Assembly: GCA_937974245.1 (NCBI GenBank)
Contig: CALJKV010000046.1
Coordinates: forward strand, 62,001 to 126,000
Length of the DNA: 64,000 nucleotides
DNA from: an uncultured Chloroflexota bacterium
GTDB lineage: Bacteria; Chloroflexota; Anaerolineae; Aggregatilineales; Phototrophicaceae
Reading direction: 5' to 3'
Shown: one piece after another, positions 61,268 to 64,000 of the stretch
Layout: each line of letters starts with the position of its first letter
Position numbering within the stretch: position 1 is the stretch's first letter
The notes under the pieces: generated by a model
What the model saw: the letters and a program-made list of their open reading frames with translations, nothing else
What the model was told of the DNA's origin: nothing
Database searches by the model: none
Made by a program: the position numbers and the translations under genes

Positions 61268-61351
61268 GCCGAAGTGGCGGAATTGGCAGACGCGCTACGT
61301 TCAGGGCGTAGTTCTCGCAAGGGAGTGTGGGTTCGACTCCCACCTTCGGCA
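61268..61351 (+). tRNA. tRNA-Leu (CAG)
   Basis: The acceptor stem pairs GCCGAAG (61268-61274) with CTTCGGC (61344-61350), with discriminator A. The anticodon stem CTACG/CGTAG encloses TTCAGGG, giving anticodon CAG, which reads CUG. The extra arm TCTCGCAAGGGAG is long, as required for a class II tRNA-Leu. The T arm is GTGGG-TTCGACT-CCCAC. The 3' CCA is not encoded. Length is 84 bases. Confidence 0.96.
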
Positions 61352-61356
61352 CAAGC

Positions 61357-61383
61357 AAAAACCCGGTTCACGCCGGGTTTTTC
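61357..61383 (+). terminator. Intrinsic terminator after tRNA-Leu
   Basis: AAAACCCGG pairs with CCGGGTTTTT around TTCACG, followed by TTCG. It lies 6 bases after the tRNA and completes a one-gene transcription unit. Confidence 0.85.
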
Positions 61384-61385
61384 GA

Positions 61386-62050
61386 TTCTTAAGAATGATA
61401 TGATTGTGCCGCGCACAACTTTTGGCCACGCCGTTTGTGGGAATTTGTCTTGGTTAACCTTAGGCATATTCATACTGATACAATTGAACTTTCCCCGGCC
61501 TGCTGGCGGATGAATCTTCACCTCATAAGCCAGGGGCTAGAGGCCAACGGCCAGTCGCCAATACTGAACAAATGTTTGAACAGAGATTCACCATCTCGCG
61601 CCGGTTTTATGGTATTGTAAATCCGTAACGATCCGCTTCTCCCACGCGGCGCTTTCAACGGCCTCAGCCAATAAGACCACAGTTTCAGTGATCGGTGCTC
61701 AGATGATTTTCCGCAAGACTTACCACTGCTTACACGCGACACTCGGCACTCTTCACCGCTTTTGCAGCAATGCACATACTTTTGCAGCAATCCTCATCAT
61801 CCTTCAGATCCCGATTTTCCCCTCAGAATCGCGAATCTTGCTGCAATCACTGCAATCGCAGCATGATCCACATTTTATTGCAATTTTCCCCCACCTGAAT
61901 TTTCAGCCATCATTTCCCATCATCTCAACATTCAGGATTTAGCACAACCTTCTACTTGGCACTAGGCACTTTCTACTGGCTTTACCTCAGCGTTCAAGCC
62001 TCAGCGCTGCTTTCACTTTCTGCCTGGCGCTTTCAACTTTCTGACTCCCC
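61386..62050. other. Gene-free stretch of about 665 bases, pyrimidine-rich
   Basis: No convincing coding frame is seen on either strand. The plus strand is rich in C and T and poor in G from about 61780 on. It holds two copies of CTTTTGCAGCAAT (61759-61771 and 61779-61791) with an inverted TTGCTGCAA at 61838-61846, and a heptamer tract near the right end. No integrase, attachment repeat of the tRNA end or transposon end is visible. Confidence 0.6.
61950..61977. repeat. Four tandem heptamers
   Basis: TTCTACT, TGGCACT, AGGCACT and TTCTACT follow one another without a gap. Further degenerate 7-mers flank it (GACACTC-GGCACTC at 61738-61751, and TCAGCGT/TCAGCGC-like units from about 61987 to 62047). 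The form resembles short tandem heptanucleotide repeats known in cyanobacteria. Confidence 0.55.
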
Positions 62051-62083
62051 AAACAAAAACCCCACACCGCATGGTCTGGGGTT
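62051..62083 (-). terminator. Intrinsic terminator of the CpXC gene
   Basis: On the minus strand AACCCCAGACC pairs with GGTGTGGGGTT with one mismatch and a 4-base loop, followed by TTTGTTT. It lies about 30 bases after the stop of the CpXC gene. Confidence 0.8.
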
Positions 62084-62113
62084 CTTCATATTTCACGCGC
62101 TGCCTATACCTTG

Positions 62114-63469
62114 TTACCCGAAGATCCCTTCGGCTTCCCGGCGCAGGAACGCCAGCCGCTGTTGAATCGCCGGGTTGCCATCTGCCCCGATCTGACCCTC
62201 TACCGCGTCCAGCGCCTCTAACAGCCCTTCGTCAAACTCATGGGCATGTTGGGCGATCAGTGCCCCGGCGTCCGCCTCTGTCTCCGCGCTCAGCACATCA
62301 TTGATGAACCGCAGTTCCGGGGGCATATTCGCCTGGAGCGCGCCAATCACCTTGCTGTAGATCGCCTTCAGCCGTCCGCTGGTCGCCAGGTCTTTCCGCC
62401 GTTCCGCCTCCTGGATATTGGCGGCTGTCACCTGCAAAAACAGGGAGTCGAACATCTGTAGATTCGCCTGGATCACCTCATCCGGGTTCGGCGCGGTCAG
62501 GAGTGTTTCCAGCAGTTGGGCGGCCTGTTGGACGGCCATCTGGGACTGCTGGTCAATCATCGCGCAGTATTCCAGCAGTTTCTCGCGCAGGGCAGTCAGC
62601 TTGTCCCGCTCCCCGGCGGGCGCTTGCCCAACGCGCACCGTCATCTCCTGGAAGAACTCATAATCAAAAACCTGTCGTACCAGACCCACCAGGGCCTGCA
62701 AGCGGTCTTCGCTCTCCGCATACTGAATCGCCAGGTTCAGGAAGTCACTTCGTTTCGGGGCGGTGCCAATCGCATTGATGGCCTCGACCACCTCCTGTAC
62801 GACCACCTCCTGGAGCTGGCTCCGCGCAATCATCTGCTGGCCGTAGCTCGAAAGCTCCACGATCTGATTCTGCGTTTCCAGAATCTGGTGGGCGAGGTTC
62901 TGATGTCCCTCTTCAAGTGTGCGTTGGGCGATCATCGTCAACGTCTGGAAGAAACCAGCGTCAATTTTTGCGTCGTATTCTTGTATCAATGCCGGTAATT
63001 TTTCCTCCGGTGACTGGATGAACATCTCCACCAGCCGGACTCGTTCGCGCTGGGCTTCCATCATCTCCGGCGTCACCCCGTCCGCCTGAAGTACCTGCTC
63101 AACCAACCCCTGTATGGTGAGTGCCTGGCGCGGTTGGAGTAAATACCCCTTAAATGCGCCATTCCCCAGGTTGCTCGTCAACTGGCGCATCAGGTCGCCA
63201 ATCGCCTTTTCCTGGGCATCTTTTGATAACCCCATCTCCATCGGCACGTAAGAGATCAGCAGTTCCTTGCTCCCGTCATGATACAGCAGAGGGGTCATGA
63301 CGCTGTTCATCGCCCCACAGCTAGGGCATGGGGCGGTATTCAACCTGCCCGATAGCAAGTTGGCTTTGGCTTCCGGCTCTTGTTGAGCATCAATCAGGCT
63401 GTGAACAACGGCGCGCACCGGCTGCCGGCACTGTACACACTGAATGGTTGTTTGTCTGGTACTTGGCAT
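62114..63469 (-). CDS. CpXC domain-containing protein
   Basis: A 451-residue protein, apparently cytoplasmic. The N-terminal CpXC-type zinc domain (about residues 8-110) has QCVQC (Cys11, Cys14) and APCPSCG, then TPLLYHDGSKELLISYVPME. The remaining 340 residues are almost wholly helical and rich in Gln, Glu and Leu, with phrases such as EEGHQNLAHQILETQNQIVE, resembling a scaffold or coiled-coil array. The family has no defined function. GGAG lies before ATG 63469. It is transcribed toward a good terminator and separated from the histidine kinase by 65 bases. Confidence 0.85.
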   Translation of the reverse strand: MPSTRQTTIQCVQCRQPVRAVVHSLIDAQQEPEAKANLLSGRLNTAPCPSCGAMNSVMTPLLYHDGSKELLISYVPMEMGLSKDAQEKAIGDLMRQLTSNLGNGAFKGYLLQPRQALTIQGLVEQVLQADGVTPEMMEAQRERVRLVEMFIQSPEEKLPALIQEYDAKIDAGFFQTLTMIAQRTLEEGHQNLAHQILETQNQIVELSSYGQQMIARSQLQEVVVQEVVEAINAIGTAPKRSDFLNLAIQYAESEDRLQALVGLVRQVFDYEFFQEMTVRVGQAPAGERDKLTALREKLLEYCAMIDQQSQMAVQQAAQLLETLLTAPNPDEVIQANLQMFDSLFLQVTAANIQEAERRKDLATSGRLKAIYSKVIGALQANMPPELRFINDVLSAETEADAGALIAQHAHEFDEGLLEALDAVEGQIGADGNPAIQQRLAFLRREAEGIFG

Positions 63470-63534
63470 GGTTTCTCCGGGGACTTACACTATGAACGGA
63501 TGGATACTATAGGGATTTTATACCCCGATTTATC

Positions 63535-64000
63535 TTATACGGGAATAGTGAAATAAAAAGTAGAGCCGTGTCCGGGCTTGCTTTTTACTTGTAGACGGCC
63601 CTTGTGGGCTTCGATGATCGCTTTAGAGAGATACAACCCTAATCCGGTTCCCTGGGTACGGCGGCTGAGCGCGCCGTCCACCCGGTAGAACCGCTCGAAA
63701 ATGCGCTCTTGTTCGTAGTCCGAAAGTCCGACACCTTCATCCCGCACGAACACGGTCACGGTGGTATCGTCAATCGCGCCGCCGACTTCAATTGTACCCC
63801 CTTGCGGGGAATACTTGATCGCGTTACTGATGAGGTTGTCCAGTACTTGGCGCAGCCGGGTTTCATCGCCATTCACCACCGGGAAGTCGGACGGAAAACT
63901 CAGTTTGAAGCGGTGCTTATCGGTCTGTGTGCGAAACCGCTCCACAACCTGCGCCGTCAGTTGGTCGAGCCGGATTTCGCCCATATCCAACTGCATTCTC
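63535..64000 (-). CDS. Sensor histidine kinase, C-terminal part (cut by window)
   Basis: The visible 155 residues are the end of a HisKA dimerisation region followed by a HATPase_c domain. The N-box is VLDNLISNAIKYSPQGGTIE, G1 is VRDEGVGLSDYEQERIFERF, and the G2 region is RTQGTGLGLYLSKAIIEAHK. The frame is open to the window edge and the ATG at 63996 is internal, so the start lies beyond base 64000. The C-terminus ends in STFYFTIPV. The input domain is not visible. Confidence 0.93.
   Translation of the reverse strand, partial: RMQLDMGEIRLDQLTAQVVERFRTQTDKHRFKLSFPSDFPVVNGDETRLRQVLDNLISNAIKYSPQGGTIEVGGAIDDTTVTVFVRDEGVGLSDYEQERIFERFYRVDGALSRRTQGTGLGLYLSKAIIEAHKGRLQVKSKPGHGSTFYFTIPV

Noticed and set aside
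61759..61846. Possible CRISPR array
   Set aside because: Only two copies of a 13-base unit with a 7-base gap, no regular spacers and no cas genes in the window.
61268..62050. Integrated element at the tRNA-Leu 3' end
   Set aside because: No repeat of the tRNA 3' segment is seen downstream, no integrase gene is present, and a normal terminator follows the tRNA directly.

Overview
The window reads as chromosomal DNA of a Chloroflexota bacterium, most likely of the Anaerolineae side. This rests on the gene families rather than on any database search. They include the DUF2298 'YYY' membrane proteins and an Agl23-like GT39 protein typical of Chloroflexota and Archaea, many Pro/Thr-linker lipoproteins with LysM or SH3 modules, and several CpXC-, DUF971- and nucleotidyltransferase-like proteins common in that phylum. 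The DNA is gene-dense, and I see no transposase, integrase, phage gene, CRISPR array or rRNA. One tRNA gene is present, tRNA-Leu(CAG).

Layout. 1-4.2 kb: a SIS-domain sugar-phosphate protein cut by the left edge, a radical SAM/SPASM protein with a small membrane partner, and an AlbA_2 (Schlafen-type) regulator. 4.2-10.1 kb: a multi-TM GAF histidine kinase, then on the minus strand murI, a C26 peptidase and rplS, a Nudix hydrolase and a LysM lipoprotein. 10.3-31.1 kb: one long plus-strand block for envelope glycan work. It holds a flippase-like membrane protein, a GT4 glycosyltransferase, a methyltransferase, five very large polytopic GT39/DUF2298-type proteins (one a 1751-residue fusion, one ending in a six-repeat NHL propeller), and an ECF-type sigma factor with its zinc-finger anti-sigma factor inside the block. 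31.1-36.9 kb: the translation/transcription operon nusA-ylxR-infB-rbfA-nrnA, with a strong promoter and structured leaders but no rimP.

36.9-53.3 kb: a minus-strand block with a nucleotidyltransferase-like protein, secreted and membrane proteins, two methyltransferases, argS, an NAD-dependent epimerase, an ABC exporter, a TIM-barrel lipoprotein that seems to lack its catalytic glutamate, thrB, a PAS histidine kinase and a large (alpha/alpha)6 glycosidase-like protein. 53.5-58.3 kb: a DUF971 protein with an unknown partner, then a complete sugar-type ABC importer (binding protein and two permeases, no ATPase gene) ending in a clear terminator. 58.4-64 kb: an SH3 lipoprotein, a class A beta-lactamase-like serine hydrolase with SH3 domains, tRNA-Leu with its own promoter and terminator, a 670-base gene-free stretch with degenerate heptamer repeats, a CpXC protein, and a histidine kinase cut by the right edge.

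The most distinctive part is the 10-31 kb block. Its gene order suggests a membrane glycosylation or lipid-linked sugar pathway under ECF-type control. The biochemical role of the DUF2298 proteins is not established from sequence alone.
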